A DNA stretch of 64,000 nucleotides from Neoalteromonas facilis (GCF_002807665.1 NZ_PEAY01000001.1:1116001-1180000), one strand, 5' to 3'; counted from the stretch's first letter, positions 37,758-47,161 are shown. Program-made: numbers and translations. The notes: a model not told the origin generated them from the letters alone.

Positions 37758-38900
37758 TTATTTCTCCACTTCTTCTAAGCGTTCTGATACAGGTGTATCC
37801 GATGCTTGCGGTGTTGATGGACTCAGCGGCAACCATAGGCTGAATTCAGCCCCACCATTTAAGCGATTGGCTGCTTCAATCCTTCCTTTATGGGCAGATA
37901 CTGCCTGCCTGACGACTGCAAGGCCCAATCCGGTTCCGTTAGTTTTGGTGGTATAAAAAGGTTCAAAAATACGCTTTAGCGCACTGCTATTGATGCCAGG
38001 CCCATTGTCTAAACAGCGGATCAACAGCTCAGTTTGGTTACTATCGACAGTAATATCTAACGTCACCTCGCCATCGCTATTAGACACTTGCACAGCGTTA
38101 TCCACCAAGTTAACCAGTGCCCCTTGTAAAGCCGTGTGATTGCCTAGCAGTGAAACACCGCTGGCGTCTGCTGACACGTTTACATTCAATCCAACGCGTG
38201 CCTTATTAAGTAAAGACTGACAACTTGATTCAACGTCTTCTAACAACTCTGTTACCGCAATGGTGGACACCACTTGTTGCTCACCACTTTTTGCAAAGAG
38301 CAACATATCATTCACCTGAGATTCCAGCTCATGTAGCCGATCCAGTAGGCGAGAAACAAACTTATTTCGCTTTGCGGGTTGAATCGATTCTTGCCCAAGA
38401 TTCGCGGCATACAACAACGCTGCTGACAGCGGAGTTCGAATCTGATGGGCAAGTGATGCAACCATTTTACCCAGTGAAGATAGACGCTGCATGTGACTAA
38501 TACGCGCTTGCAGCTGACGAGTTTCGGTCAGGTCCGTAATGACAATCAATTGTCCGGGTTCATCAATCAATGGTGTGATCGACAACTTGACCCGCCGGCC
38601 ATCATGTAAAGATACTTCATGTCCATCATCGGCTCTAGGTTTAAACGAACGCGCGATAATATCTCGCCATACTTGCTTTTCTAAAGGCTCTCCAAGCAAC
38701 TGGCGGGCTAAACGGTTTGCTTGACGCACAATACCTTTGCCGTCTATCACGATAACGCCTGCGGGCATGACCTGTAAAAGACGCTCTAATCGTTGAGATT
38801 GGCGTTTCAAAGATATATAGCTGTCGTCATCACGGTTGATGTCGTGATTATATAGGCCGCCGGAATAGCGTAACTCATCAGCTTGTTTTTCGATTAACAT
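37758..38900 (-). CDS. flrB: Flagellar sensor histidine kinase FlrB (FleS)
   Basis: FlrB is the cytoplasmic kinase for FlrC. The 380-residue protein has a PAS-like domain (RLERLLQVMPAGVIVIDGKG near residues 35-54), the His box MVASLAHQIRTPLSAALLYA (His in LAHQIRTP), and an ATPase domain (LVDNAVQVSN N box, CLDNGPGINSSALKRIFEPF G1/F box, TNGTGLGLAVVRQAV G2). No membrane segment is present. A sigma-54 site lies about 50 bases upstream. Confidence 0.94.
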   Translation of the reverse strand: MLIEKQADELRYSGGLYNHDINRDDDSYISLKRQSQRLERLLQVMPAGVIVIDGKGIVRQANRLARQLLGEPLEKQVWRDIIARSFKPRADDGHEVSLHDGRRVKLSITPLIDEPGQLIVITDLTETRQLQARISHMQRLSSLGKMVASLAHQIRTPLSAALLYAANLGQESIQPAKRNKFVSRLLDRLHELESQVNDMLLFAKSGEQQVVSTIAVTELLEDVESSCQSLLNKARVGLNVNVSADASGVSLLGNHTALQGALVNLVDNAVQVSNSDGEVTLDITVDSNQTELLIRCLDNGPGINSSALKRIFEPFYTTKTNGTGLGLAVVRQAVSAHKGRIEAANRLNGGAEFSLWLPLSPSTPQASDTPVSERLEEVEK

Positions 38901-38949
38901 GACTACCTCGCGTCAAAAACCCGTCAGTGGTTTTCTCTAAAGAGGTAGT

Positions 38950-38966
38950 AGCAGGAGATATGCCAA
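38950..38966 (-). promoter_or_regulatory. Sigma-54 promoter of flrBC
   Basis: Read toward flrB the sequence is TTGGCATATCTCCTGCT: TTGGCA at -24, CTGCT at -12, exact GG-N10-GC spacing. The start would fall near 38939, about 40 bases before the flrB ATG. FlrA is the expected activator. Confidence 0.75.
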
Positions 38967-39034
38967 TTTTAAAAACTAATAAATTCATGTAATTAGCTTC
39001 AAATTTGGATGTTTACAAATGAGGTTAGGCGCCC

Positions 39035-39976
39035 TTAAGCAGGGCAACCTTCGTCTTGCTTAACCCATCTGAATTTTTGCAGGCGTCGGACGCCGAGTAA
39101 AAACACAACGAATGCGACCAGATAAAATGCAGCAGGCTCAGACACATCAGTTGCCGGTGTATCCACCGAAAAAGCTGCGTCGTTTAGTTGAGTAGAGCCA
39201 TTGAAACTGTTCGCAATTAGCTGACCGTTTAGGGCACCACTGCCACCAATAACATCCGCATTGGGGGCAAGAATTGAGGCATAAATCCCTCCGGCAATAC
39301 TCAGATTTTCAGCTTCATAGAAATTAAACAACACATTGTTAGCTTTATGGTTAAAAGAATAGTTGTGATCTTTCAACCACCAATCTTTGCTGCCACTCAT
39401 CGATACATCAGTGCCTGATACATTCAATACAACACGTGTGCCGTTAAAAATATCTTGGGTAAAAATCCCCCAAACACTGTCCAATATTTGCTGATCAAGT
39501 GATACAAACAGCGTGTCGTTAATCAAGTTACGAGACAAGCTTAATTGTAATGCGCCCCAGACAATTGCATGAGTACCATTTTCCTGTGCACTCAAACGTT
39601 GCGAAAGCTCGGTGAAATATTGTTGATCAAAGTTTCGAGACTCTGTTGTTGTGCGCAAAGCAGAAGCCGATGTAATCAAAATGTCACCGCCTATAGAAGA
39701 CAGCCCATTGACATCTCCACCTGACTGGGAAAAGTTACCCTGGACTGTTAAAGCCAGTGAGTTCCAATCATTTAATGTGGCGACTGAGTAACTGCTAAAA
39801 TCAGCATTCCCGCCAACCCACAGTGCTTTTTGGCTGTCAGAGTTTGTGCCGGTAAAGTCATTAAAAATATAGGCACTCGCATCCCCCATGTCATCAAAAG
39901 CAATCGGCATTGCTGAAAGTTTCATAGTGGTCAGGCACGCGAACGCGATGAAGCCAAGATCAATTAATCTTTTCAA
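39035..39976 (-). CDS. Choice-of-anchor A family surface protein with PEP-CTERM-like anchor
   Basis: This 313-residue secreted protein has a signal peptide (residues 1-22, FIAFACLTTMKLSAMP), a beta-rich body with features of choice-of-anchor A proteins (ILITSASALRTTTESRNFDQ; LFNFYEAENLSIAGGIYASI; LAPNADVIGGSGALNGQLIA), and a C-terminal sorting region: SEPAAFYLVAFVVFLLGVRR then a basic patch. The motif reads SEP rather than the usual PEP, so recognition by an exosortase is likely but unproven. The gene lies alone between flrA and flrB and has no obvious flagellar role. No exosortase gene is in the window. Confidence 0.75.
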   Translation of the reverse strand: MKRLIDLGFIAFACLTTMKLSAMPIAFDDMGDASAYIFNDFTGTNSDSQKALWVGGNADFSSYSVATLNDWNSLALTVQGNFSQSGGDVNGLSSIGGDILITSASALRTTTESRNFDQQYFTELSQRLSAQENGTHAIVWGALQLSLSRNLINDTLFVSLDQQILDSVWGIFTQDIFNGTRVVLNVSGTDVSMSGSKDWWLKDHNYSFNHKANNVLFNFYEAENLSIAGGIYASILAPNADVIGGSGALNGQLIANSFNGSTQLNDAAFSVDTPATDVSEPAAFYLVAFVVFLLGVRRLQKFRWVKQDEGCPA

Positions 39977-40070
39977 GTGAATGTGCTCTAGGAATTAAAA
40001 CGGCGCGAAGTATACTGGTAGGATGAGTTTGTGCATATGGCAATTTACGCCAAAAAAACTTAAGCAGAGG

Positions 40071-41534
40071 CTAAACATCTACCTCGCGTTGAATATTATA
40101 TTTACGCATTTTCTCCACCAGAGTAGTGCGCCGCATACCCAGTTTGTCAGCCGCTCGAGCCACAACCCAATCGGATTGCTCTAGCGCTTGAACGACTAAA
40201 TTCAACTCGAGTTCAGAGAGATACTCTTTAAGGTTGACGCCTTCGTCCGGCAATGCTGTTTCGCTAGCTTGTGGCAAGCCAGTTTCAATATCCGGCTCAG
40301 CTTCATCAAGTTCAGCACTTTCTGCAAACAACTCATTGAAAGCCTGCCGCTCGAGTACTTCTTCAGGATAATCTGGCTCATAGTGTTCAACATCACCATG
40401 TTGATATTTTGCCGGTAATTCGCTCACGTCGATCAATTGCTGGGGATGCAATATTGTCAATCTTTCGACAAGATTACTGAGTTCTCGCACATTTCCTGGC
40501 CAAGGATGTTCCATGAGAGAGCGTATAGCTTGATCCGTAAAACGAACGCTATTGTCGCTTTCATTTTCATCTTGTAAACGTACAACAAGCTCTTGCAGTA
40601 ACAATGGAATATCTTCTTGTCGCTCTCGCAATGCGGGGCTTTCTATCGGAAATACATTTAAGCGATAGTACAAATCTTCTCTGAACTTATCTTGCTCGAT
40701 CATTTTCTCTAGATCGCGATGGGTTGCCGCAATAACCCGAACATTGCACGCGATAGGCTTTGTGCCGCCCACTCTTTCGAAAGTACGCTCTTGCAATACG
40801 CGCAGTAATTTAACTTGCATTTGCAGCGGCATATCACCTATTTCATCCAGAAATAAAGTACCACCTTCAGCTAGTTCAAAGCGCCCTTTGCGACTGCTCA
40901 CGGCACCTGTAAAGGCCCCCTTTTCATGGCCAAACAATTCACTTTCGAGCAGTTCACCCGGAATTGCACCACAGTTAATCGGGATAAACTGATTATCTTT
41001 GCGACCAGACAAGAAATGTATATTTCGCGCGATAACTTCCTTACCTGTGCCAGACTCCCCCAGCACAAGCACATTGGCATCAGTCGGCGCTACCTGTTCG
41101 ACTAACTTTCTAACGGCCTGTATTTGCTGACTTTGCCCTACCAAGCTTCTAAACAAGCGTGTTTTGCTTTGCACCTGTTTATTGTTATCAGGATGGCGTT
41201 TTAGGTACTCTTGTGCTCTGTATAATGCTTGAGTTAGAGCGGGATATGTAATCGGTTGAGTTAGCTGAGCGACAACATTTTTATGCTGAGAACTCGGAAA
41301 GTCATGACTATCAACCGTAACAAACGGAATATCAGGAAATGTTTTTAACAATGCGGTAGCGTTTGCGACATCATTACCATCAAGAGCTACAACCGTTCCC
41401 AGTTGACTAGATTTTATAGTCGCCGAGGCATCTGCCATGGAGCTGGAGCTGAATGATTCGGATAAAAACTGCAGCACAGTTTGCAATGTCTGAATAACTG
41501 CCGAATTGTCACTGACAATCAGTATGTGGTTCAT
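40071..41534 (-). CDS. flrA: Master flagellar sigma-54 activator FlrA (FleQ)
   Basis: FlrA starts the polar flagellar cascade. The 487-residue protein has an N-terminal receiver-like FleQ domain ([20 protein letters not shown]) without the usual acidic pocket, an AAA+ domain (Walker [19 protein letters not shown], sigma-54 loop [29 protein letters not shown]), and a Fis-type helix-turn-helix at the end ([20 protein letters not shown]). An acidic insert of about 60 residues (near 375-435) precedes the DNA-binding part. Its own promoter probably lies in the gap after the flagellin terminator. Confidence 0.93.
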   Translation of the reverse strand: MNHILIVSDNSAVIQTLQTVLQFLSESFSSSSMADASATIKSSQLGTVVALDGNDVANATALLKTFPDIPFVTVDSHDFPSSQHKNVVAQLTQPITYPALTQALYRAQEYLKRHPDNNKQVQSKTRLFRSLVGQSQQIQAVRKLVEQVAPTDANVLVLGESGTGKEVIARNIHFLSGRKDNQFIPINCGAIPGELLESELFGHEKGAFTGAVSSRKGRFELAEGGTLFLDEIGDMPLQMQVKLLRVLQERTFERVGGTKPIACNVRVIAATHRDLEKMIEQDKFREDLYYRLNVFPIESPALRERQEDIPLLLQELVVRLQDENESDNSVRFTDQAIRSLMEHPWPGNVRELSNLVERLTILHPQQLIDVSELPAKYQHGDVEHYEPDYPEEVLERQAFNELFAESAELDEAEPDIETGLPQASETALPDEGVNLKEYLSELELNLVVQALEQSDWVVARAADKLGMRRTTLVEKMRKYNIQREVDV

Positions 41535-41632
41535 TGATTCCCCGAGCGCATTGTTACGTTATTATTGTTATGCAGCTTACTCGATTGTAACCATAACCGA
41601 TTTTTACGCAACTAGATTAACCCATTGACATA

Positions 41633-41659
41633 AAAAAAGACGGCTATTGCCGTCTTTTT
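41633..41659 (-). terminator. Intrinsic terminator after the flagellin gene
   Basis: AAAAAGACGGC / GCCGTCTTTTT with a TATT loop gives an 11-base perfect stem with T runs, 19 bases after the flagellin stop. It isolates flagellin from flrA. Confidence 0.92.
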
Positions 41660-41677
41660 ATACTTTAAAACAGTTGG

Positions 41678-42478
41678 TTAACTTAGCAGCGCTAAGACTT
41701 GCCCTTGTTGCTGATTGGCTTGCGCCTGAACACTTATCGCTGACTGACCTAGCACTCCTGCTGCAGCATTTTCTGAAGCCGTTTGCGCATAATCGGTATC
41801 TTGAATTCGACTTCTAGCGGCTGCGGTATTGACATCAGCCTGAGATAAATTGCGCGCTGCGCTCTCGAATTGATTCTGCGTCGCACCCAAATCCGAGCGT
41901 GCACTGCCAATAATACTCAGTGACTCATCAACAGTCGCTAACGCCTCTTGCAAACCACTGCTGGTCGTGACATCAGCATTTAAAAGCCCTTGCAACTCTT
42001 CCTGAATATTTCGGGTTTCAAGTGAAATCTGTTGTCCGGCATTTGCGCCTACCTGAAAATCGACACTGCCTGACTCACTTAACAATGGGCGTCCGCCGAA
42101 AGTTGTTTGCTCAACTGTCTGAGTAATATTTTCTTGCAGTTGAGTGATTTCCGACTGAATTGCGCGGCGGTCAGCATCATTCAATGCACCATTACCCGCT
42201 TGCAAAGTAAGTTCGCGAATACGTTGCGCATCATTATTGATGCCTTCAAGGCCACTTTCAGCCACTTGAGCGAGGCTTACCCCGTCATACGCATTTCTAA
42301 TCGATTGGCGATTGCCCTCTACCTGTGAAGTTAATCGATCGATGATTTGCTGCGCAGCTGAATCGTCTGCAGCACTGTTAACACGGCGCCCACTGGCCAA
42401 ACGCTCCAGTAGCGTGTCTTGTCGTTGCTGAACTTGTTGCAGCAACGAAGAACTCGATTGTGGATTAAACTCAACCAT
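41678..42478 (-). CDS. Short, divergent flagellin
   Basis: The 266-residue protein has recognisable D0/D1 flagellin ends: TLLERLASGRRVNSAADDSA near residues 22-41, RIRELTLQAGNGALNDADRR near 86-105, and the C-terminal RIQDTDYAQTASENAAAGVL plus AQANQQQGQVLALLS. The variable D2/D3 region is missing. The N-terminus (VEFNPQSSSSLLQQVQQRQD) lacks the usual INTN...SL.AQ opening. Translation is well set: AGGGGG five bases before the ATG. No FliA-type promoter is evident; a sigma-70-like one is. It could be a minor filament subunit or a flagellin-like paralogue rather than the main flagellin. Confidence 0.9.
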   Translation of the reverse strand: MVEFNPQSSSSLLQQVQQRQDTLLERLASGRRVNSAADDSAAQQIIDRLTSQVEGNRQSIRNAYDGVSLAQVAESGLEGINNDAQRIRELTLQAGNGALNDADRRAIQSEITQLQENITQTVEQTTFGGRPLLSESGSVDFQVGANAGQQISLETRNIQEELQGLLNADVTTSSGLQEALATVDESLSIIGSARSDLGATQNQFESAARNLSQADVNTAAARSRIQDTDYAQTASENAAAGVLGQSAISVQAQANQQQGQVLALLS

Positions 42479-42501
42479 AATTCCCCCTCATACCTCCCTA
42501 G

Positions 42502-42529
42502 AGTATAGCAAACGCTGTTCAAATTGTAA
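42502..42529 (-). promoter_or_regulatory. Sigma-70-like promoter of the flagellin gene
   Basis: On the minus strand TTACAA (-35, 42524-42529) and TATACT (-10, 42502-42507) are 16 bases apart, about 25 bases before the ribosome site. No TAAA-N15-GCCGATAA (sigma-28) or TGGCA-N7-TGCA (sigma-54) motif was found upstream. Confidence 0.5.
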
Positions 42530-42575
42530 GCAAACCCTTCTCTGTTAAGTATGATATTTGATACAAACGTATAGC

Positions 42576-43247
42576 CTACTTCAACGCATAACGTTCTTTC
42601 CAGCTATCAAAATTTAACAACATTTGCTGCTCTTGCTCTTTCGGCATACGCATTTTTGCCGGCTTTTCTTGTGTCAGCTCCTTGACTCTATTGTTTATGA
42701 AGTGAGGAGCATTGCTCATTAAATTAATTTCTAATTCATAATGTCTACGCGCGAGTGAGTGTATGGTGTCAGAGGTGAATACTGGCGTTTCCTCGATATA
42801 AATAATCTCTCCTTTATCCACTTCTTTATCAATCAAGTGCAGCGTAATACCGACAGGATCGTTATCCAGTATTGCCCACTTAAATGAGTCTAATCCACGC
42901 GTGGTTGGGATTATCCCTGGGTGCGCATTTAGTATTGGCGTGCCTTGCGCGAATGAAATATCCAAAATTCCTGCGCCAGCGATAATAAACAAGTCGATAT
43001 TTTCGTTTATAAGCTGATTTCCATCCCAAGGCGTAAACGATACCTTGGGTAACGCGGCCAATTGACGTGAATGGACAGCAACAGATTGAACCGGTCGATG
43101 TTCAAAGGATACTTCACGCGGCTTGCGTGGTTTAAACGGTAATGCAAATAATGAAACGCTGTCTATCGCAGTATCACGTATGTATGACATCACTAACTGT
43201 TCAGTTTTCAAGTGCGGTGTATCATAAGTTATGACCCCGAGGTTCAT
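42576..43247 (-). CDS. Formyltransferase-family enzyme (probable sugar N-formyltransferase)
   Basis: The 223-residue protein has a formyl transferase core: ILNAHPGIIPTTRGLDSFKW with catalytic Asn107 and His109, and Asp144 in IDKEVDKGEIIYIEETPVF, matching the Asn-His-Asp triad of Fmt and of nucleotide-sugar N-formyltransferases. There is no C-terminal tRNA-binding domain, and no def or rsm neighbour, so a sugar-amine substrate is more likely than Met-tRNA. It stands alone between flagellin and the amidotransferase unit, with about 400 gene-free bases upstream. The formyl donor would be N10-formyl-tetrahydrofolate. Confidence 0.82.
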   Translation of the reverse strand: MNLGVITYDTPHLKTEQLVMSYIRDTAIDSVSLFALPFKPRKPREVSFEHRPVQSVAVHSRQLAALPKVSFTPWDGNQLINENIDLFIIAGAGILDISFAQGTPILNAHPGIIPTTRGLDSFKWAILDNDPVGITLHLIDKEVDKGEIIYIEETPVFTSDTIHSLARRHYELEINLMSNAPHFINNRVKELTQEKPAKMRMPKEQEQQMLLNFDSWKERYALK

Positions 43248-43646
43248 ATTTCATCCTTTAATCAGTTAACAGGCATAACAATCGACTTGTGTTCACATCA
43301 TGTCTTCTACAATACAGCATTCCACCGATCGGAAAATGTGACGCAATTGCTATATGAAAACCCTAGCATAACTGGGGCTTAGTAAAATACACACAATTTC
43401 CTTATATGGGGCGGCAGAATAGGCAACTCCGATCAAATACACCCCTTTACAAATAGGTCTTTAATGCTTAAGCAGTACCGATGAAAAAAGGCTATCACTA
43501 GTACTGAGCAATAGGGTTTTGTAAGGGTGCACTTTGACTAAACTTAGCTTAAGAGCACACTACCCTCGCAATACTTTGCAAAAGACGGTGGTGACCGAAA
43601 CCAATTTTTAGAAGCAATATGTACTGACCCGAGCGATCTGGAACCG
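43248..43646. other. Gene-free interval between two glycan genes
   Basis: About 400 bases without a convincing gene, terminator or known RNA. The last 100 bases before 43646 hold an open, start-less frame that continues to 43688, which I do not call. The promoter for the formyltransferase gene must lie in the first part. Confidence 0.6.
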
Positions 43647-44156
43647 TCAACGACTGTTGAGCGCTTTTGCACAGTCAGCATACGCTAGCGCTATATCACC
43701 ACTGGTATTATGTGAAAGGGCATGCCAAACTTCTGCGCAATCGGGAAAAGCAAAAACAAGTTCAACTAGTGACTCTAAAGAGAGTGACTGTAAATCCGTC
43801 TCTTTTAATTTTTCCAACTGAGGGTCTGTAGAAAAAGAGTACACTTTCTCGATGTCTCTCGGATATAAATGCTCTATCGTTGCCATTATTTCAGATTCAT
43901 ACTCAATGGAAGCGATAATCAAACAATCGAAAGACAAATCAGGAAGAGCGGAAATGGGGAAGACTGTTATGCCGTTTTTCTCGATAGCCTCCTTAGTCGC
44001 AGAATCAATTGTGTATACCGTTTTCAGGCCTTCATCCATGCTTTCAATATGCCTACGGATAGAATTGCCAAGTTGGCCATTGCCCCAGATAACAATCGAA
44101 TTAATATGAGCGTTATCGTGCAAAAAATGTTGTATTCTCATTAACGCTAAATTCAT
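43647..44156 (-). CDS. Small Rossmann-fold protein of a glycan locus (GxGxxG type)
   Basis: From ATG 44156 (ATGA overlap with the upstream amidotransferase stop) the product is 169 residues. A nucleotide-binding-like loop, SIVIWGNGQLGNSIRRHIES near residues 21-40, is followed by a KTVYTIDSATKEAI strand, PISALPDLSFDCLIIASIEY and a helix-strand end. This is the fold found at the N-terminus of PglD-type and FkbM/LicD fusion proteins, here free-standing with an extra C-terminal tail. A longer frame to 44198 is rejected because the ATGA coupling fits better. Function is unknown; its neighbours suggest glycan modification. Related small proteins occur at 47158 and 53248, and a fused copy at 60588. 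Confidence 0.7.
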   Translation of the reverse strand: MNLALMRIQHFLHDNAHINSIVIWGNGQLGNSIRRHIESMDEGLKTVYTIDSATKEAIEKNGITVFPISALPDLSFDCLIIASIEYESEIMATIEHLYPRDIEKVYSFSTDPQLEKLKETDLQSLSLESLVELVFAFPDCAEVWHALSHNTSGDIALAYADCAKALNSR

Positions 44157-46027
44157 GATTGAAAGCGCTCTAAAATAGCTAGATTGATTAGCGGCCAATA
44201 CATCAATACCCGCTCGTACTGCTTATTTTCTAAAAAACCAAGCAGTAATTGACTTAACCCCACCCCATCAAACAAATTAGAATCTAAAAAGCGTGGATGG
44301 CTAACAAGATCTTTAACTAGCATTCCAAGGTCTTTACTCAACCATACTTTTAACGGGTGTGAGAAACCTTTCTTATCATGTCTAAATCGAATTTTTTCTG
44401 GAATGAAATCAAAATGGTCACGCAAAAGGCTTTTGCTACGGCCTTTATTTATCTTCAAATCGGCGTTGGCATTTAGCGCAGCTAATACAAAGCGATAATC
44501 TAAAAAGGGTGAACGGATTTCAACTGAATTAGCCATCGATAAGCGGTCATAGACCTTCAGAATACTGGGTAATGAATAGTAATGTAAGTCTTCATAAAGT
44601 CGCTGAAAAAGCATATCTTTGCTCTTGTAGCGCGGATTTTCTCGCTCTTTGACTTGATGCTTCAATGGAACGTACTCATGTTTCAAGTACTGACTCAAAT
44701 AAGGTTTAGCATTTAACAAATTGAGGTTGGTAGCTTCAGGGTCGAGCGATAATTGGAGCAAGTTCCCTCGTAACTTCTGGGCACTATCACTTCCCTTCCA
44801 AGACTCCCCTAATGCTGCGATGGCATAGCTTAAACTAAGCGGATCATTTTTTTTATTCAATAGGTCTGCAATATATACATTCATATGCCGTGTATAGCCG
44901 CCAAGCAACTCATCACCAGCATGCCCCTCAATGGAAACCTTGAAGCCTTCACTTTTCATAGCCTGATAGACAAATGAAGGGCCTAATACTGGTTGAGATG
45001 TTATATCTTCTAGATCTAATACGCTTTTAATCAGCGATGAAACAGCGCCATCATCAATCGTGACTCTTGTACTTGGCAAATCATACTGCTCGATAACCTT
45101 TTTGGCCCAACAGTACTCATCCATTGTCGTATTAGAGAAAGAACCAATAAAGGCTTTCAACTGCTGCTCTGTAACAGTCTTAGGAAACATCGCCAATTGT
45201 GATGTTACTGCTGATGAGTCTAGCCCGCCGCTGAGTGACGTCGCGATTTTGACATCTGAACGCGTTCTCAATTCACAAGATTGCGTAAATAATTTCACTA
45301 AAGATCCCGCAGTAACGTCTTTACTTGCGTTCTCAGTTTCATCAAATGTTGACCACCATTTTTTAATACTGAGTCCGCTTTTTCGGAATCTCAGGCACTC
45401 TCCGGGCAAAAGTTTGTGAATGCCGGTGTATAGCGTCTCTCTTCTAGACTCGATAGATTCTGGATACATTACAATTGCTCCAGCGAGCTTAGGGCAAATT
45501 TTGCCTATCCCCTCACCTCTGAATAGAAAAAAAGCTTTCTGCTCCGATGCAAACATAAAACGACGAGTTGAATGGGAAAAATATAACGACTTGACGCCAA
45601 ATCGGTCTCTGGATGCAAACAACTCTTTTTCTTTCTGGTCCCATATTGCAAATGCCCACATCCCGTTGAGCTTGTTCAGACACTTCTCCCCCCAATGAAT
45701 ATAAGCATATAAAAGCACTTCAGTATCTGAATTTGTGCGGAACAGAAAACCTAAAGCACTCAATTCTTCTTTCAGTTCTAAAAAATTATAAATTTCACCG
45801 TTAAACGTCAGCCAGTAACGATCATCAGAACTTCTAAATGGCTGGTCAGCATTCGCTGAAGTATCGAGTATGGCGAGACGGCAATGCCCTAAAGCTGCGC
45901 TCCCATCCGCTGATAAACGCACATGCTGGGCGTCTGGCCCCCGATGGATCAGGCGCTGATTAAATGCATGAATCGTCGAGTATTCAATCGCTTGGTCAAA
46001 ATTGATAACGCCACTAATACCGCACAT
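44153..46027 (-). CDS. Asparagine synthase-like glutamine amidotransferase
   Basis: This 624-residue AsnB-like enzyme has an N-terminal class II glutaminase domain beginning MCGISGVINF with nucleophile Cys2, LIHRGPDAQHVRL, FNGEIYNFLELKEEL and NSDTEVLLYAYIHWGEKCL, then a synthetase domain with the PP-loop SLSGGLDSSAV near residue 265. In surface-glycan loci such enzymes (WbpS-like) amidate uronic acids, and that is the likely role here rather than free asparagine synthesis (inference from context). It lies 12 bases after the upstream glycosyltransferase and overlaps the next gene by four bases. Confidence 0.88.
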   Translation of the reverse strand: MCGISGVINFDQAIEYSTIHAFNQRLIHRGPDAQHVRLSADGSAALGHCRLAILDTSANADQPFRSSDDRYWLTFNGEIYNFLELKEELSALGFLFRTNSDTEVLLYAYIHWGEKCLNKLNGMWAFAIWDQKEKELFASRDRFGVKSLYFSHSTRRFMFASEQKAFFLFRGEGIGKICPKLAGAIVMYPESIESRRETLYTGIHKLLPGECLRFRKSGLSIKKWWSTFDETENASKDVTAGSLVKLFTQSCELRTRSDVKIATSLSGGLDSSAVTSQLAMFPKTVTEQQLKAFIGSFSNTTMDEYCWAKKVIEQYDLPSTRVTIDDGAVSSLIKSVLDLEDITSQPVLGPSFVYQAMKSEGFKVSIEGHAGDELLGGYTRHMNVYIADLLNKKNDPLSLSYAIAALGESWKGSDSAQKLRGNLLQLSLDPEATNLNLLNAKPYLSQYLKHEYVPLKHQVKERENPRYKSKDMLFQRLYEDLHYYSLPSILKVYDRLSMANSVEIRSPFLDYRFVLAALNANADLKINKGRSKSLLRDHFDFIPEKIRFRHDKKGFSHPLKVWLSKDLGMLVKDLVSHPRFLDSNLFDGVGLSQLLLGFLENKQYERVLMYWPLINLAILERFQS

Positions 46028-46039
46028 ATAATGAATGCC

Positions 46040-47161
46040 CTAACACAACTCGGGAAAGTTTTTCTTGATATTATTATCCACGTTCCAAGTCGGAACAATT
46101 TTACTCAGCGAGAGAAGATACTGTTGGTATGCTTTATCATCAATCGAGTGAATGGCCCGCGCGATTTCCTCAATACTCTCGTCCAAAAAACCGAGTCCTA
46201 AATTATACTCATCAGTGAGCCTTTTCATGTCTCGAGAAAAACTGGTGATCACGGGTAAACCTGAATACAAAAACTCAAAATATTTGTTAGGCAAGCAAAA
46301 CCTATTCTGACTTTCATTAACTGACATTAAATACAAACCAAAATCATAACGGCTACAAGCTTGAGTAATGTGGTCAGGATGTACGGGCTCGATGATGTTG
46401 ACATTTTTCATCGAACTGACTCTTTCTTGCAGTCTAACGTAGTAGTCATTACCCGGAGCAGCAACCAGCATCATGTCAAGATAGTAGTTTTCCCCTAACA
46501 CCTCCATTAACTCTATCATCCTCTCCAACCCTCTATTTTTAAAGGCATTTCCATGATGAACAAAGCGAATGGGCTTAGTTAAAGAGCGAAACTCTGGTTG
46601 GATCAAGTAACTGAGTTTGGGGTAGCTGGGGAAAAAAATCACCTTTCGATTTAGCAACTGCTGATAAAGCGATACCAACGACAAGGAGACCGTCATTACT
46701 TGGTCACTCAGCGGCATATAGCGCTTACAAGTATACTCTGCGACCTTGCCTGTCGTAACAGCCCACTGCGGATCATCTGCAAACTCGGTTGGGTAATATT
46801 CACGAGCATCAAAGATGACTCTAGTGTTTTTTAACCCCGTAAATTTTGGTAATAAATACAAATCATGGACAAAGATAATATCAAATTCACCATCGCTAAT
46901 CGGGGGTATATGATATTTACCAGACTCAAGTCGACTCGCAATACTGAAGCATTTGAGTTTTATCGCCGTTTTGGTTAGCCACCGAGTAAATTTTGATTGT
47001 GGCTGTCGATACAAGTAGCCGAACCGTCTATCATCAGACTGTTCGTTTATTTCTGGCGGGCAGATATAAAAGACGTCATGATTGGCCTCTAGAGCACTTA
47101 GCAGCCGTCTGGGGCGGGGAGTTTTGATTAGCGGTGTCTTAAAGACGGATAAGATTCTCAT
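46040..47161 (-). CDS. GT-B (GT4-like) glycosyltransferase, paralogue of the gene at 53672
   Basis: From ATG 47161 (MRILSVFKTPLIKTPRPRRL; ATGA overlap with the upstream small gene) the product is 373 residues. It has the two-domain GT-B look: IIFVHDLYLLPKFTGLKNTR and IFDAREYYPTEF in the first half, a linker, and FVHHGNAFKNRGLERMIELM, NVNIIEPVHPDHITQACSRY, and the donor-site motif LPNKYFEFLYSGLPVITSFS in the second. The same order of motifs (FDAREYYP, HHG, IIEPV, LPNKFFEF) recurs in the 53672 gene, so the two are clearly paralogous. Sugar and linkage are unknown. Confidence 0.84.
   Translation of the reverse strand: MRILSVFKTPLIKTPRPRRLLSALEANHDVFYICPPEINEQSDDRRFGYLYRQPQSKFTRWLTKTAIKLKCFSIASRLESGKYHIPPISDGEFDIIFVHDLYLLPKFTGLKNTRVIFDAREYYPTEFADDPQWAVTTGKVAEYTCKRYMPLSDQVMTVSLSLVSLYQQLLNRKVIFFPSYPKLSYLIQPEFRSLTKPIRFVHHGNAFKNRGLERMIELMEVLGENYYLDMMLVAAPGNDYYVRLQERVSSMKNVNIIEPVHPDHITQACSRYDFGLYLMSVNESQNRFCLPNKYFEFLYSGLPVITSFSRDMKRLTDEYNLGLGFLDESIEEIARAIHSIDDKAYQQYLLSLSKIVPTWNVDNNIKKNFPELC

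Noticed and set aside
43548-43688. A short open frame (FAKDGGDRNQFLEAI...) in the gap after the formyltransferase gene
   Set aside because: It has no start codon or ribosome site, is 46 codons long and runs into the 3' end of the gene at 43647 on the other strand.
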